Source: Megaustenia siamemsis
Taxonomy: Eukaryota; Mollusca; Gastropoda; Stylommatophora; Ariophantidae
Direction: 5' to 3'
Assembly (NCBI GenBank): GCA_032433765.1
Contig: JAVIAB010000101.1
Span: 64,947,640-65,011,639 of the forward strand
DNA length: 64,000 bases
Shown here: in pieces, positions 1 through 11,293 of the stretch
How positions within the stretch are numbered: the stretch's first letter is position 1
Layout: every line of letters begins with the position of its first letter
Made by a program: the position numbers and the translations under genes
The notes under the pieces: generated by a model
Seen by the model: the letters and a program-made list of their open reading frames with translations, nothing else
The model's database searches: none
Told to the model about the DNA's origin: nothing

Positions 1-252
1 AAATGAAAAGAGAACTACTAAGCACAATTCAAACGGGCCATGTTAAAAGACACAATAGCCTAATAATAGTCATCCGGGAGGGGAAAATACAAGGTAAAAG
101 AGGCAGAGGCAGACCAAGTCTAACATGGACGAGTAACATCAAAAGATTGAAAAATCAGCAAATGACAACCTGCATCATCAAGCAAGAGATAGAGCAGAAT
201 GGCGCTCTATGGTAGCCAACCTTCGTTGCTGAGATGGCACTCGATGATGATG
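1..252 (+). pseudogene. Family D LINE, 3' end of reverse transcriptase ORF
   Basis: This is the C-terminal tail of an RTE-like LINE protein cut by the window edge. The frame from position 3 reads RELLSTIQ, then GHVKRHNSL, then the basic GKRGRGRPSLTW segment that ends many LINE polyproteins. A frameshift near 215 moves the last residues (Ala-Asn-Leu-Arg-like) to another frame. It ends in an ATG-rich tail (gatgatgatg), as do copies near 22070 and 37060. Reverse transcriptase motifs are absent because only the 3' end is present. It is a non-functional relic. Confidence 0.8.
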
Positions 253-630
253 ATGGTGGTGGCTGTTATAATCGTTAACTGTGTGATCACACATTGTATA
301 TCTGAACCGTTTTTTGTAATGAAACAAATCTACAATCTTGAAAAAGCGTTTAAATTCGTGTTAGTGGTCGGTATTTCCCGAAGTGACGACATGTACACGC
401 TTTAGGTAAGCCATTGATTATGGGATTTAAAGAATGTGCATTTGCTGACAATGACCATTGAACATACAGTGCTATCGTCGTGATCATCGTGTACAATTTG
501 GTGGGCAAGATGTTGGACCAGATAATTGTCAGGAGAATAAGTAGCCTACCAGCTGGAGATGCGGCGTCTCCTTCTGTATACTCTCTGAGTGTCATGTCCA
601 CACTGAGAGACTTGGGTAAATGATCATATC
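253..630. other. Unassigned sequence
   Basis: I see no recognisable coding similarity, tandem repeat or terminal repeat here. The 83-codon minus-strand frame at 350-601 has no features of a known family. Confidence 0.5.
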
Positions 631-2312
631 AATGTCCAGTATGCGTATGAAAGCTGGTAACAATGTCCAGTGTGTGTTTGAGAGCTCGTAGCAATGTCCA
701 ATTCGTGTATGATAGCTCGTAGCAATGTCCCATTCCATTCGTGTATGATAGCTTGTAGTAATGTCCAGTGTGTATATGGGAGCTGGTATCTATATCCAGT
801 ATGTCTATGATAGCTGATAGCAATGTCCTGTTTGTTTATGAGAGCTGTTATAAATGTCCAATTTGTGTATGAGAACTGGTATCTAAGTCAGTATGTGTAT
901 GTGAGATGGTATATATGTCCAGTACGTGTTTGAGAGCTGGTATCAAAGTCCAATATGTGTATGAGAGCTGGTATCAATGTCCAATATGTGTATGGGAGCT
1001 GGTATATATGCCCAGTATGGGTATTAGACCAGGTATCATTGTCCAGTATGTGTATGAGAGATTGTATATATGTCCAGTATGTATATTATACCAGGTATCA
1101 TTGTCCAGTATTTGTATCAGAGATGGTATATATGTCCAGTATGTGTATGCGAGCTGGTATATGTGCCCACTATGTGTATGGGTGCTGGTATCTATTTCCA
1201 GTATGTGTATAAGAACTGGAATATATGTCCAGTATGTAAATGGGAGTTGCAATCTATATCCAATATGTGTATGAGTGCTGGTAGTTATGTCCAGTATGTG
1301 TACGGAAGCTTGTATCTATGGTCAGTATGTGTATGAGAGCTGGTATATGTTTCCAGTATGTGTATAAGAGCAGGTAACTTTGTCCAGTATGCGCATGACA
1401 GGTGGTATCTTTGTCCAGTATGTGTACGATAGGTGGCACCTTTGTCCAGTATGTTTACGACAAGTGGCATCTTTGTCCTGTATGTGTACGACAGGTGGCA
1501 TCTTTGTCCTGTATGTGTACGACAGGTGGTATCTATGTCCATTATGTGTACGACAGGTGGTATCTTTGTCCAGTATGTGTACGACAGGTGGTATCTTTGT
1601 CCTGTATGTGTACGACAGGTGGTATCTATGTCCATTATGTGTACGACAGGTGGTATCTATGTCCATTATGTGTACGACAGGTGGTATCTATGTCCATTAT
1701 GTATACAACAGGTGGTATCTATGTCCATTAAGTGTACGACAGGTGGCATCGTTGTCCTGTATGTGTACGACAGGTGGTATCTATGTCCATTATGTGTACG
1801 ACAGGTGGCATCTTTGTCCAGTATGTGTACGACAGGTGATATCTTTTCCTGTATGTGTACGGCATGTGGTATCTATGTCCATTATGTGTACGACAGGTGG
1901 TATCTTTGTCCAGTATGTGTACGACAGGTGGTATCTTTGTCCAGTATGTGTACGACAGGTGGCATCTTTGTCCAGTATGTGTACGACAGGTGGTATCTTT
2001 TTACAGTATATGTACGACAGGTGGTATCTTTGTCCAGTATGTGTACGACAGGTGGTGTCTTTGTCTAGTATGTGTACACCAGGTGGTATCTTTGTCCAGT
2101 ATGTGTACGACAGGTGGTATCTTTGTCCAGTATGTGTACGACAGGTGGTATCTTTGTCCAGTATATGTACGACAGGTGGCATCTTTGTCCAGTATGTGTA
2201 CGACAGGTGGCATCTTTGTCCAGTATGTGTACGACAGGTGGCATCTTTGTCCAGTATGTGTACGATAGGTGGCATCTTTGTCCAGTATGTATACAAGAGC
2301 GTCCATTCAGTA
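631..2312. repeat. 31-bp minisatellite, about 54 copies
   Basis: Head-to-tail copies of a 31-bp unit such as gtgtacgacaggtggtatct plus ttgtccagtat. The left half (about 631-1380) is made of diverged units with the variant gagagctggtat. The right half (about 1385-2290) is much more uniform, with gacaggtggtat. Because 31 is not a multiple of three, each frame cycles through all three readings of the unit. None contains a stop, so long frames (up to 333 codons) appear on the plus strand and others on the minus strand. I regard these frames as by-products of the repeat, not genes. Confidence 0.95.
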
Positions 2313-2774
2313 ATTGAGATCTGTGCTACTGTAAGTGACCTCAAACATTCCAACAATGATGGATCAGGATCTTTTTGGTGATGATGTTTTGGTGGTGAAT
2401 CATCAAGATAGAAGCAGATAGTGTGTTGCAGGCTAACTTCAGACTCAGCTTCATTGTCTACGCAAGTGGTGCTGATGGACAAGATCACTTGCATAACCGA
2501 CGTTGTATACCGTGAAATGGTTTTCATTAAGTAACTTATAGGCATATAATTGAAACATTCGAGTTTCTGTTCAGAGGTTATAGAGAGAACTGCAATGGGA
2601 TATCCGGGATTGTTGTTAAGTCGAAGTCATTCATCGTAGCTTGTTGACTCAACTGAACGACTAAGTCCATGCAGCCTTTGGTAGGCTGTATCAATGGAGT
2701 TGCAATAGAGACATTGAAAACAATGCCTGACTACCACGGCACTGGCCTCCTTGTTTGACATTTGGAGAAATTGC
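2313..2774. other. Unassigned sequence after the minisatellite
   Basis: No feature recognised. The sequence is unique within the window as far as I can see. Confidence 0.4.
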
Positions 2775-3110
2775 ATATTTTTTTCTTATAATTCGGCGTG
2801 TGTTATCTTTTTCTATGAATCTGTCTGCTTCTTGATTGAGTTTGAACTTTAGCTGGTGTTTCTAAAAATTGCACTCTGCAGCGCTAGGCTTTCTTCTCAG
2901 GCTGCAGGGTTTATGTTCAGAGTCTTCATGTCACGTTTATACAAGTCTATAAATTGAAGTTTTTGGCGCCCACTAGCTCTTGTGTCAACTGCTTGTTGTC
3001 AATAGATATTATATTTCGGTATACGGCCATCTTTCATACGGTGGAAGTGACCAAACCAGCGTAATCTATGTTGTTTGAGTAGCGTACAGATGTTCGTGAG
3101 ACCTTTTATA
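2775..3110 (-). pseudogene. Family I LINE, C-terminal fragment
   Basis: The minus strand encodes a degenerate tail reading LLKQHRLRWFGHFHRMKDGR followed by lysine- and aspartate-rich residues, interrupted by stops. The same segment occurs at 4960-5100 and 53815-54075. The family is RTE-like and its C-terminus (R-W-x-G-H-x-x-R-M-x-D-G-R) is widely distributed in animal genomes. Reverse transcriptase motifs are not included. It is a 5'-truncated dead copy. Confidence 0.75.
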
Positions 3111-3359
3111 AATGTATTATGTATGTAAATGTTATCTGTTGTATATACATTTTATATACAGTTTATACACAGTTAATCGATTTTTAAAAGTTACTTTACT
3201 ACATTTCTCCAAGCCTGGAGTCTGCCTGATTTATAGGACCTGAAAGTTAAAGGACCGATTTGTAATGCCATCGCTGAGAAGTGTTCTGGTCTGATCTTTT
3301 ATGTCATCCCGATAGAAAAAAAAAAGCATTTGACCTTTCCGGGAAAATAACCTGCACTA

Positions 3360-3925
3360 CAAAAAGTAAATAAGGATAACATAATGAGTGAAACAGAACA
3401 GAAAAGTGAGGTCTTATGTGGAAATGTGGATTTATTGAAGAAAAGAGGGCACAGGATAAAAAGAAAAGAAAACGATGAAGTCTTAAAACAAATATACATA
3501 AAAAGTGAATTACTAAACACATTTCAAACAAGATAACTGAGGTGTTTGCGGCATGTTAAAAATCACATCAACCTACTAAATGTAAGCTTCTTCTTTCTTC
3601 TTCTTCTTTCCTTCCTCGTTTACCTTTCAGCGTCGAGGGGAGATATAATTTGCAGTAGGACAAAGCAGGTCGGTAAGGGATAAACATTTGATGTTCAGAG
3701 AAATCATAGAAGATGTAGATAGAAATATATAAACTAGCATCCATCAATATATGCGAAAAAAAATTGCAATCTTGGAAAGGAAAATACAAGGTAAAGGAGG
3801 CAGACCAAGAATAACATGGACGAGTCGCATAAAAAATGGACAACCTGCACTATCATAGCACGAGACAGAGCGGATGACGCTCAATGTAGCCAACCTTCGA
3901 TGAGGAGACACAAAAATGATGAATT
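3360..3925 (+). pseudogene. Family D LINE 3' end, interrupted
   Basis: The plus strand repeats the family D tail seen at 1-252 and 36640-37090: a lysine-rich stretch near 3470, an atgttaaaa-type GH(V)KxH segment near 3555, and a GGRPRITWTSR-like segment near 3790-3830. A block at about 3585-3780 interrupts it. The start of that block is the 3' end of a family E LINE in the opposite orientation. Several stops and frameshifts make the copy inactive. Confidence 0.7.
3585..3655 (-). mobile_element. Family E LINE, short 3' end
   Basis: The minus strand encodes the extreme C-terminus LPSTLKGKRGRKEEEE and ends in a (GAA)n-type tail (cttcttcttc on the plus strand). The same end is at 11294-11350. 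It lies inside the family D tail, so it inserted later. Confidence 0.6.
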
Positions 3926-3995
3926 ATACTCTCTTGGTTTTTATAGCAAATGAGGTTGTGTATTGATCTCATAAAGGTAAGTATTACGAACCAGT

Positions 3996-4038
3996 AGTAG
4001 TATTAGCAGTATTAGTATTAGTAGTAGTAGTAGTAGTG

Positions 4039-4087
<49 letters not shown>

Positions 4088-4226
4088 CGTCCGAAAGTCA
4101 TATATGACTTTGGATTTTTAGTTGACAATGGATTTTTAGTAGTAGTAGTAGCATTATTAGTAGTATTAGTAGTATAGTAGTTGTATAGTAGTAGTATAGT
4201 AGTAGTAGTAGTAGTAGTATTAGTGT

Positions 4227-4263
<37 letters not shown>

Positions 4264-4431
4264 TGTAGTAGTATTAGTTTTAGTAGCAGTAGTAGTAGTA
4301 GTAGTCTCCGTCAGTCATATATGACTATGGATTTTTAGTTGACTATGGATTTTTAGTAGTAGTAGTAGAATTATTAGTAGTATTAGTAATAGTAGTAAAA
4401 GTAGTAGTAGTAGTAGTAGTAGTAGCAGTAA

Positions 4432-4466
<35 letters not shown>

Positions 4467-4760
4467 TTAGTAGTATTAGTAGTAAAAGTAGTAGCAGTAG
4501 TAGCAGTAGTAGTAGTAGTAGTAGTATAGTAGTAGTAGCCTCCGTCAGTCATAGTTGACTATGGATTTTTAGTCGTCTATAGATTGTTAGTAGTAGTAGA
4601 CATCATCATCAAGTATCGGGCCTGCTGGCGTAGGTGATCACGTCTCTCCACAACTTTCTATCTCGGCAGCTATTTATAATTTATGATATTAAAAGTAGTA
4701 GTAGCAGGAATAATAGTAGTATTAGCAATAGTAGTAGTAGTAGGTGTAGTGTACTGAATT
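3996..4760. repeat. AGT trinucleotide array with three spacer blocks
   Basis: Long runs of (agt)n are broken by three similar spacers of about 50 bp near 4086-4140, 4305-4353 and 4538-4590. Each contains gtcatatatgact or gtcatagttgact followed by ggatttttagt. Spacer and run therefore form a higher-order repeat of about 220-230 bp. The Thr-rich minus-strand frame at 4343-4552 is a translation of the trinucleotide run and not a gene. Confidence 0.9.
4602..4680 (-). mobile_element. Family F/G LINE, extreme 3' end
   Basis: The segment catcatcatcaag...ggcgtaggtgatcacg matches the minus-strand 3' ends near 25213 (ggcgtaggtaatcatg) and the plus-strand end near 32945 (cacctacgcc). In translation this is the M-I-T-Y-A terminal motif. 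Only the last few codons and the ATG-repeat tail are present, inside the AGT array. Confidence 0.5.
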
Positions 4761-4799
4761 CTCTGCTTCTATTAATATGTATGCTTTTTGTTTGAATTG

Positions 4800-6684
4800 T
4801 AATTTTAGAGTGTGTTTCCATAGATTGCGATCTGCAGCTATCGCGTCTCACGTTGCAGGGTTTATGTTTAGAGTCTTCATGAAGCGTTTACACACATGTA
4901 AAATCGAAGTTACGAACACCTTCTAGCACTTTTGCCTTCGGCAAGTTACCCTTAGAGTATATCTTTTGGCATGCAGCCATCTTTCATACGGTGTACATGG
5001 CCAAGCCAGCGAAACCTGCGTTGTTTGAGCAAAGTGTAGATGTTCGGGAGGTCTGTACGAATGATGACCTCCATGTTTGTCACTTTATCCTTCCAGGTGA
5101 TACCAAGAATACGGCGCGGACATCGCATATGGAATGCATTTAGACTAACCCCTTGCTTTGCATAGGTTACCCAAGATTCGCTGACATACATGAGGATACT
5201 AATTATGCAGGCATCGTAAACTGAGGCCTGTGTTTTAATTGTCATTTTGCTGTTTTGCCAGACACGCCTAGAAAGACAGGCGAAGGTGGTAGCAGCTTTA
5301 ACAATGCGGGTCTCAATTTCTGTATCTAAAGATAGTTTGTCCTTGATGATCGACCACATGTAGGTAAACTGCCGCACGACATCAAGTTTATAGTTTGTCG
5401 ATAGAGATTGCAGGTGTTGCTTCGACGTTCTGACCGAGTATGTTAGTTTTCTGCAAACTTATTATGAAACCGAAGTCTCTGCAGGCATGCGATGTACAAT
5501 TCTTTAAGTCCTTCCTGACATGGCGTGACAAGTGCAGCTTAATTAGCACATAACATGTCTCTAATAGAGATATGTCTGATTTTGGATCTTGCCTTTAGTC
5601 TTGCGAGATTGAAAAATCTAGTATGATCAATCACATCTTGCTGGAAGATAGACACCTTCATTCGAATTTGACAATGCATGTATTAATAGAACAGCAATGA
5701 CGATTCTCAACAGAGCCGGAAAAAGAAAGTATTCCTACTTGACACCGCTGAGTATGCTGAAGGGTTGTGATGTGCTGCCGTCGTATCGAATGGTGACCTT
5801 CATATCCTCATGCAACGATTCAACTAAAGTCAGCAGAGTATGTCGGCAGCCTTTTTTGAAAGTATTTAGAAAAATCCGTCCCTGCTGACAAGGTCAAAAG
5901 CCTTTGTAAGATCTATAAAGACGACGAAGAGAGGCTTTTTTCTGTTCTCTAGATTTTTCTTGAAACAGACGTAAAGAGAAAGTCATGTCTGCAGTTGATC
6001 TTGCGGATTTAAAGCCGCATTGCGACTCAGGATATAAGCATTCTGCGAATTTTTGTAGCCTTCCTACAGATAACTCTGTCGAAGGTCTTGCCGATGATGC
6101 TGAGTAAGAAGATGCCTCTGTAGTTGTTGCAGTCGCTTCTATCTCCTTTATTTTTGAAGAGAGTTGCAATCACGGAGTCTCTCATATCTTGAGGAATGGT
6201 TTTCTCTTTCCAGCATTGACGTAGTACTTAATATAGGTTATGTAAGAGAGCACTTTTGCTGAATTTGGCCAAATCGGGAGGGAACGCCTTTTCCTGGCGC
6301 CTTGCCGGTGGCCAAGCTATCTATGGCCTTGCTAAGTTCCTCTACAATTGGTTCAATGTCTAACTCTTCTATAGGTGGGTGACATTGGATGGCGTCATGG
6401 GCGTTTGGTGTAAAAGTGTTTTCGATTGAATAAAGTGATGAATAATGTTCCACCCATCTTTCCATCTGTTCGCCTCTATCTGTTATTTTCTCCCCGGTGA
6501 ATGTCTTTAGTGGGGCTGTAGTGTATTTTGTTGGTCCGAAGGATTTCTTTATGCCATTATACATTACTTTTAGGTTTCCAGTTTCTCTCTTTCTCTCTCT
6601 GCGATCAAGACGAAGGATTTCTTTATGCCATTATACATTACTTTTAGGTTTCCAGTTTCTCTCTTTCTCTCTCTGCGATCAAGA
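4800..6684 (-). pseudogene. Family I LINE: reverse transcriptase and C-terminus, degenerate
   Basis: Reading the minus strand from 6564, the order is MYNGIKKSFGP...MERWVEHYSSLY (linker before the reverse transcriptase), EELSKAIDSLATGKAPGKG (start of the RT domain), PESQCGFKSARSTADMTFSL near 6050, then the C-terminal block at 5377-4952 with LDTEIETRIVKAATTFACL and LLKQRRFRWLGHVHRMKDG. The catalytic palm (YADD) is in the poorly preserved 5400-5880 stretch and no frame holds it intact. The family is RTE-like with no RNase H. The upstream part of the same copy continues at 9168-9660, because a family A2 LINE sits between them. Multiple stops and frameshifts show that it is inactive. Confidence 0.85.
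6537..6684. repeat. Perfect 74-bp tandem duplication across an insertion junction
   Basis: 6537-6610 and 6611-6684 are identical by eye, starting cgaaggatttctttatgcc. On the minus strand each copy begins in the 3' end of the A2 LINE (tcttgatcgcag) and ends in the family I coding region. The duplication must therefore post-date the A2 insertion. Confidence 0.9.
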
Positions 6685-9165
6685 CACAATCAGAGTAGGA
6701 TTCCAGACTCTCTCATGAAGTCAGCTGTCTGTTTAAACGAATCGATTGCCCCATATAGTTTCAGGAAGGTGGGTGTGGACCACATTGCTCTTCTCAGGTC
6801 CGTGTACTGGGGGCAATCCTGTAGTACATGTTTTGTAGTCATATTGTCCAGTGTACAGTGGCATAGGCTGGTTGTACCTATTTTGAATTTGGTGAAAATG
6901 TGATTTCTCATTCTATTGTGGCCAGTGCGTAGGCGAAGTATGATGACTTCTTCCCTCCTTGATAGTTTGTAGTATCCGTCATTTTCGTTATGCTTTTGGT
7001 GTTCTCGATTCCATTTTTCATGGAACTGACCCTTAAGGATGAATTTGGCTTCATCATGAGTGAGCAGATGGTTCTCTTGTGGTAATCTCCCTCCCTCTTT
7101 AGCTAATTTGTCTGCGCGTTCGTTCGCGTGTATATTATAGTGTGATGATATCCACTGAATGACTACTCTCTGGAAGTTATAGCATAGTTGGTCCAGGGTT
7201 GTTCTCAAGTCATCTAGTTCTTTGTTCTTAGGGCTTTTTAGAGCTGATAATACTGATACTGCAACAGTCAGAATCAACAATTTATTGTGCATGCTATTTT
7301 TGTGTTGAGTAGCCAGTGTTGCAGCATCCTTGAGGGCTTCAGTTTCTGCTTTAAAGTTGTTTGAGAATTTCCCAGTAGCCATTGACTTGGTGATCTCGTC
7401 CTGATTATTCAGCGTCAAGAGCACACCTCCCCCTCCATTTCTGGTGGGATTTTTTAGTAGTGTCATCTGTGTATATGTGGGACCAAGAGTCATGTGGGTA
7501 GGTATCGTGTATCTATTTTTCTGCTACGTGTTTTCTTTCTCTGTCTGATTGCGTGCCTTTTTCATGATTCCTGTTATATTTTCCTGAAGTTCCGGTATTG
7601 TATGTTTTCCATGAGGAGACATATGAGATGGGCCTCGGGGTTTCGATATTGTTTGGGAAAGTACTGGTTCTCCAGTAGTTAGTTCATTGGCAATTGCATG
7701 GAAGCTGCTCCCCTTTAGTCGTACAATTCCGGAATCAGATATTCTTTGGTGCATGGGGTGGCTAAGGATCATTCTGTATTTCTCCGCTTGTTGCAATAAT
7801 TTAGTGACTCATCTGTCATCTAAGGGTTGTAAACCTATTACCGTTACTAGAGTCTTGATAGGTATATATTTCATAGCACCAGTGATGATACGAGCAGCTT
7901 TGTTCTGTGTTCTGTTAATTTTTCTAGGGTGTGATTTGGAAACCATAGCCCAGGCTGTGACTCCATACTCTAGAACTGGTCTGACTCTTCCTGCGTATAG
8001 TCTTTTCAAAATATTGCTATCTGGCCCCCTCCCCCCCCCAGTCCCTATATTAGTTCGTTTTCTGGCTTTTATCCTTGCTCTGCCTATATGAATTTTACAA
8101 GTCATTCTGCGATTCATGGTGACACCAAGATATGTTGGGTTTTGGTCAATAGGGAGTGTATGGTCTTTTATCTTCAAGTTTGCAGATCATTTTTTTCTTG
8201 ATATGCTGAAAATTGTATATGTAGTTTTTCTTTCGTTGATTGGTATGAACCAGGTGTTCGTCCACTTTTCAAGTTCACATAGGGCATCTTGCATACTGGG
8301 TCCAGCTACCGACATACTTTCCTCGCGAGCTCATAATGCCAGATCATCTGAGTATATTTCTGAGTGTATTCTGAGTGGAATATCCATTACGATGTCATTT
8401 ATGAAAATTAAAAAAGAGTGTTGGGGACAAGACTCCGCCTTGTGTGACACCTTGTTCGATAGAGACCGTCTTACTTAGTTGACCTTGAACTTGCACTCTG
8501 GCCGTTCTATCCTGAAGGTATTGAGAGACCCAATTGAATAAACGACCCTGGATGCCATGCCTAAAAACTTCTTCTTTAAACCCTCTCTCCAAACCCTATT
8601 AAAAGCCTTCTCAATTTCGACCCACACTGCCAGTGTGTGTTTCTTTTCGTGTAGAGCATTCTCTATTTCCTGTGCAATGCAGGTGACCAGGTCTTCAGTT
8701 GAACTGTGCTGACGGAAGCCACTTTGTTGTGGTACGATTTGGTGTTTTGTCTCCAAATGCCACATACTTCTTCTGTTAACCAGCCTTTCCATGAGTTTAC
8801 TCAGGCAGCTCAGTAGGCTAATTGGTCTATATATATATATTTGGGTCAAGTGAGTCTTTTCCACACTTGAGGATGGGCACCATAATAGCTTCTTTCCATA
8901 TTGCCGGCACATGACCTCTCTTCCATGTAGCATTTATTATCCTTAGAAGCTGGCTCTTGGCCTTCTGTCCCAGATTTATGAGCATTTCGTTGGAGATTCC
9001 ATCTTTATCAGGGGAACTTTTGAGCTTCAATCCTTCGAGGGCAACATCTAATTCAGTTGGGGTAAAGATGGTCGTCTGATGTTCTTCTGGTGCTAAAGGC
9101 ATGTGTTTTGTATCTTGGTTTTCCCGCCTTGCAGCTTTCTGTTTGTCTATTGAAATGTTTATTCT
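6685..9165 (-). mobile_element. Family A2 LINE, 5'-truncated (RT and RNase H), degenerate
   Basis: Read on the minus strand, the fragments line up with the intact family A protein at 51171-53756. 9102-8827 is the RT start (SSPDKDGISNEM...VPAIWKEAIMVPILK). 8933-8475 holds YRPISLLSCLSKLMERLVN, VPQQSGFRQHSSTEDLV and the first palm block with Glu instead of the catalytic Asp (VEIEKAFNRVW). 8592-8395 holds the QGVTQGGVLSPTLF block. 8177-7809 is the thumb (TYLGVTMNRRM...ARIITGAMK). 7493-6690 is RNase H. The YADD block lies in the damaged 8180-8395 stretch. The 5' end stops before the RT, so the endonuclease is missing. It sits inside a family I LINE (parts at 4800-6684 and 9168-9660). Confidence 0.88.
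6690..7493 (-). pseudogene. RNase H and C-terminal domain of the A2 LINE
   Basis: This 267-codon frame is the best-preserved part of the A2 copy. It shows the RNase H Glu block (NFKAETEALKDAA), a degenerate third block, and the last catalytic block IQWISSHYNIHANERADKLA. These are followed by RLRTGHNRMRNHIFTKFKIG and a C-x-C...H...C pattern (CHCTLDNMTTKHVLQDC). The first catalytic Asp block (IYTDD-like) is in another frame just upstream, near 7460-7490, so a frameshift separates it. In the intact relative at 52990-53450 all four acidic residues are present. The final residues FMRESGILL are followed by a TGATCGCAG-containing 3' UTR, also seen near 56150. Confidence 0.8.
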
Positions 9166-9167
9166 AC

Positions 9168-9660
9168 TAATGTTTTTGTAAGTCTATATCAGTAGATTTT
9201 CTGCAATTTTGCCTGTGCGGATGTTCTGATTGTGCGTTAATGATATACCATTGTGTCATAACATGGGAGTTGGTTTCAAACCAATCGTGAGACTTAAATG
9301 TCAGTTTTCCAAAGATGATAACTAACTGCGTCGTTGTAGATGACTTTGCGGAGATGTTCCCATTTTTCCACAGTGCTATTGTCGCGTTCATGAATGCTTA
9401 GTGACTCGTTTAGAGTATTGTTACGTTATCATTACTTTTCATAGCTGTCCATGGTGATTCGAGCTGTCTGGTTCAACCAATCTAGAATGTGTTAGATTGC
9501 TAGTGTGTATGCGTGGTCTCTTCTTTGCCTGCTTGACGTAGGTGAACCTCCTACGCAGTAGCTCGATTTTGCTGCAGACTAGAGAAACATCCGATTTACA
9601 GATTTCGATTTTTGTCTTAGGTTCACAATGATGTGCCCTGATTTTATCACATATAACAAA
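9168..9660 (-). pseudogene. Family I LINE, endonuclease-RT linker (upstream half)
   Basis: The minus-strand reading gives NSTVEKWEHLRKVIYN, then, after a frameshift, KLTFKSHDWFETNSHVMT. This is the linker between the endonuclease and reverse transcriptase in this RTE-like family. Further upstream is a basic stretch near 9500-9620. It belongs with 4800-6684. The A2 LINE lies between the two halves, and the family I residues expected at the junction seem to be partly lost. No target-site duplication could be seen. Confidence 0.65.
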
Positions 9661-10195
9661 CTTAACTAAAACTTCTCTGCATCAACATGGCAGCGCCCCA
9701 ATAGTTCAGAAGAATTTGCTTTTCTTTGCAATCAGTGCTCATTCGTGAGATTTCGTGGAACCCATCATGCACAAACGGTAGAGAATCCGAGAGTTTATTT
9801 TTTTTAATTGCATCAGTGCTACCAATGCAGATTAGCAGCTTTAAGGCCAATCACGAATAATGCCTTCAGCGCATTTCAACATCATTTCAAGTTGCTAACA
9901 TGCTCCATTTCAACGGTTTTGTACATTCTTATTATTTTGCCGATTGCATTGCATTTCGGTGCACACAATCGACAAATGCAATATTTAAAGGGAGTAGAAT
10001 TACATGATTCTATGTTTATTTTTAGATGAGAAAACCGATGTGATGCATTACATTTGAAACGCCCCTTGTATGTGACCGTAAAGAAATGGAAGCTATGATA
10101 TACTAATTTGGCAAAGGGATTACACTTATGAGAGTATGACAAAAAGAAATGGAATAACTAAACCATAGAATACATAGACCACATCATTACATACA
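9661..10195. other. Unassigned sequence
   Basis: Frames at 9662-9850 (minus) and 9808-10029 (plus) overlap and resemble nothing I recognise. No terminal repeats were found. Confidence 0.4.
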
Positions 10196-10234
10196 CACAT
10201 ATATATATACATATTGTATTATATTATATATTAC

Positions 10235-10275
<41 letters not shown>

Positions 10276-10305
10276 TATATACGTATATACGTATATACAC
10301 ATATT
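10196..10305. repeat. AT/TA-rich microsatellite
   Basis: Mostly (at)n with short interruptions such as tacgtatatacg. Confidence 0.9.
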
Positions 10306-10579
10306 TTTAATATTAGTTTAAAATGTAGTCATCTATTTCCGTCAGCGAAAGGCATGATAGTTATAAATCCCTTAGTCACTTTCGCTTTATGTGATCTTCA
10401 TATGTAAACCACAATTACATGGCGGTGGAAGATCGCTTTTAGTTCATGCAATTCCGGTTAATAAGCTAGCAGCAATAACTACTGATACATAGAAGCAATT
10501 ATTTCTTCAGCAAAACGTTTAATCTCATCAAAATATAAATTCCGGTTTTTAGACAATTATTAATCAAATTATATATTTT

Positions 10580-10915
10580 AATTTAACTTATTCGTATGAT
10601 TACAAGTGATAAAAGGCCTGACCAAGTTATTCAGGCTGAGAACAGGTCCTTGTAGAACCAGTACACATGACAGAACACAGTGACGTAGCAAAAAAAAAAA
10701 TGACTGCGGAGCAACCAAACAAATTCCAGAGCATACACTACAGGACCGCATCAATCTAAAACTCTAAGAACACAAATATGGCCCACAGAAACAACCCTAT
10801 ATCAGGAACATATGGGGAACCGGTGATGACCTGAAACACATTGTCTTGCTTGTGACCCAGGCTGGTCTAAATGTCGAAATGCGTAAGAAATAGCTAATCG
10901 CTGAAGAAGAAGATA
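10580..10915 (+). pseudogene. Family H LINE, C-terminus after RNase H
   Basis: The plus strand gives KLFRLRTGPC near 10625 (the conserved R-L-R-T-G-x-C block that follows RNase H in these LINEs). Later come PHQSKTLRTQIWPTETTLYQ and HIVLLVTQAGLNVE, the usual terminal segment. The zinc-binding C-x-C block is disrupted by stops. The same region recurs at 14520-14760. It is an inactive 3' fragment. Confidence 0.6.
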
Positions 10916-11092
10916 TGGAAAATAGCATTAGAAAAATATAATAATTGTAATCAACATTTCTTGGATAAGCTGAAACCAAGGTCTATACTCATGCACAAAA
11001 TCGGCATTACGAAACAGGTAAACACTTGGGAGCCTTTCCAAGGAGGGTAACAAGAAATCGTAGGAAACAAAAGAGACAAAGGGGAAAGGCGC

Positions 11093-11108
11093 GGGGGGGG
11101 GGGGGGGG
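11093..11108. repeat. Homopolymer G tract
   Basis: About 16 consecutive G residues. Such tracts are prone to length error in assemblies. Confidence 0.9.
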
Positions 11109-11248
11109 TTAATCGCGACAGACCAGAGACCAAACTTTGGTCGAGTAGAAAAGAAACTCAAACAAAAGCCTCGCAAAGGGCGGGAGACAGGGAAGATAAT
11201 AGCTATCAGAAAACTACAGGAGCCTAACAGAAAGGGGGGCAGTCCCCT

Positions 11249-11293
11249 GGAGGGAGGTAATACTAATACGAGGAAGATAAATAAAATCCTAAT
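11249..11293. repeat. Isolated 45-bp monomer of the array at 12414
   Basis: One 45-bp unit (ggagggaggtaatactaata and on) is separated from the other seven copies by the insertion at 11294-12402. Its last 11 bases, aaaatcctaat, are repeated exactly at 12403-12413. Confidence 0.9.

Noticed and set aside
631..2312. CRISPR-like repeat spacing
   Set aside because: Units are directly tandem with no unique spacers, and the setting is eukaryotic.
1380..2381. 333-codon plus-strand frame and a 251-codon minus-strand frame
   Set aside because: Both are products of the stop-free 31-bp minisatellite; the peptide repeats follow the DNA period exactly.
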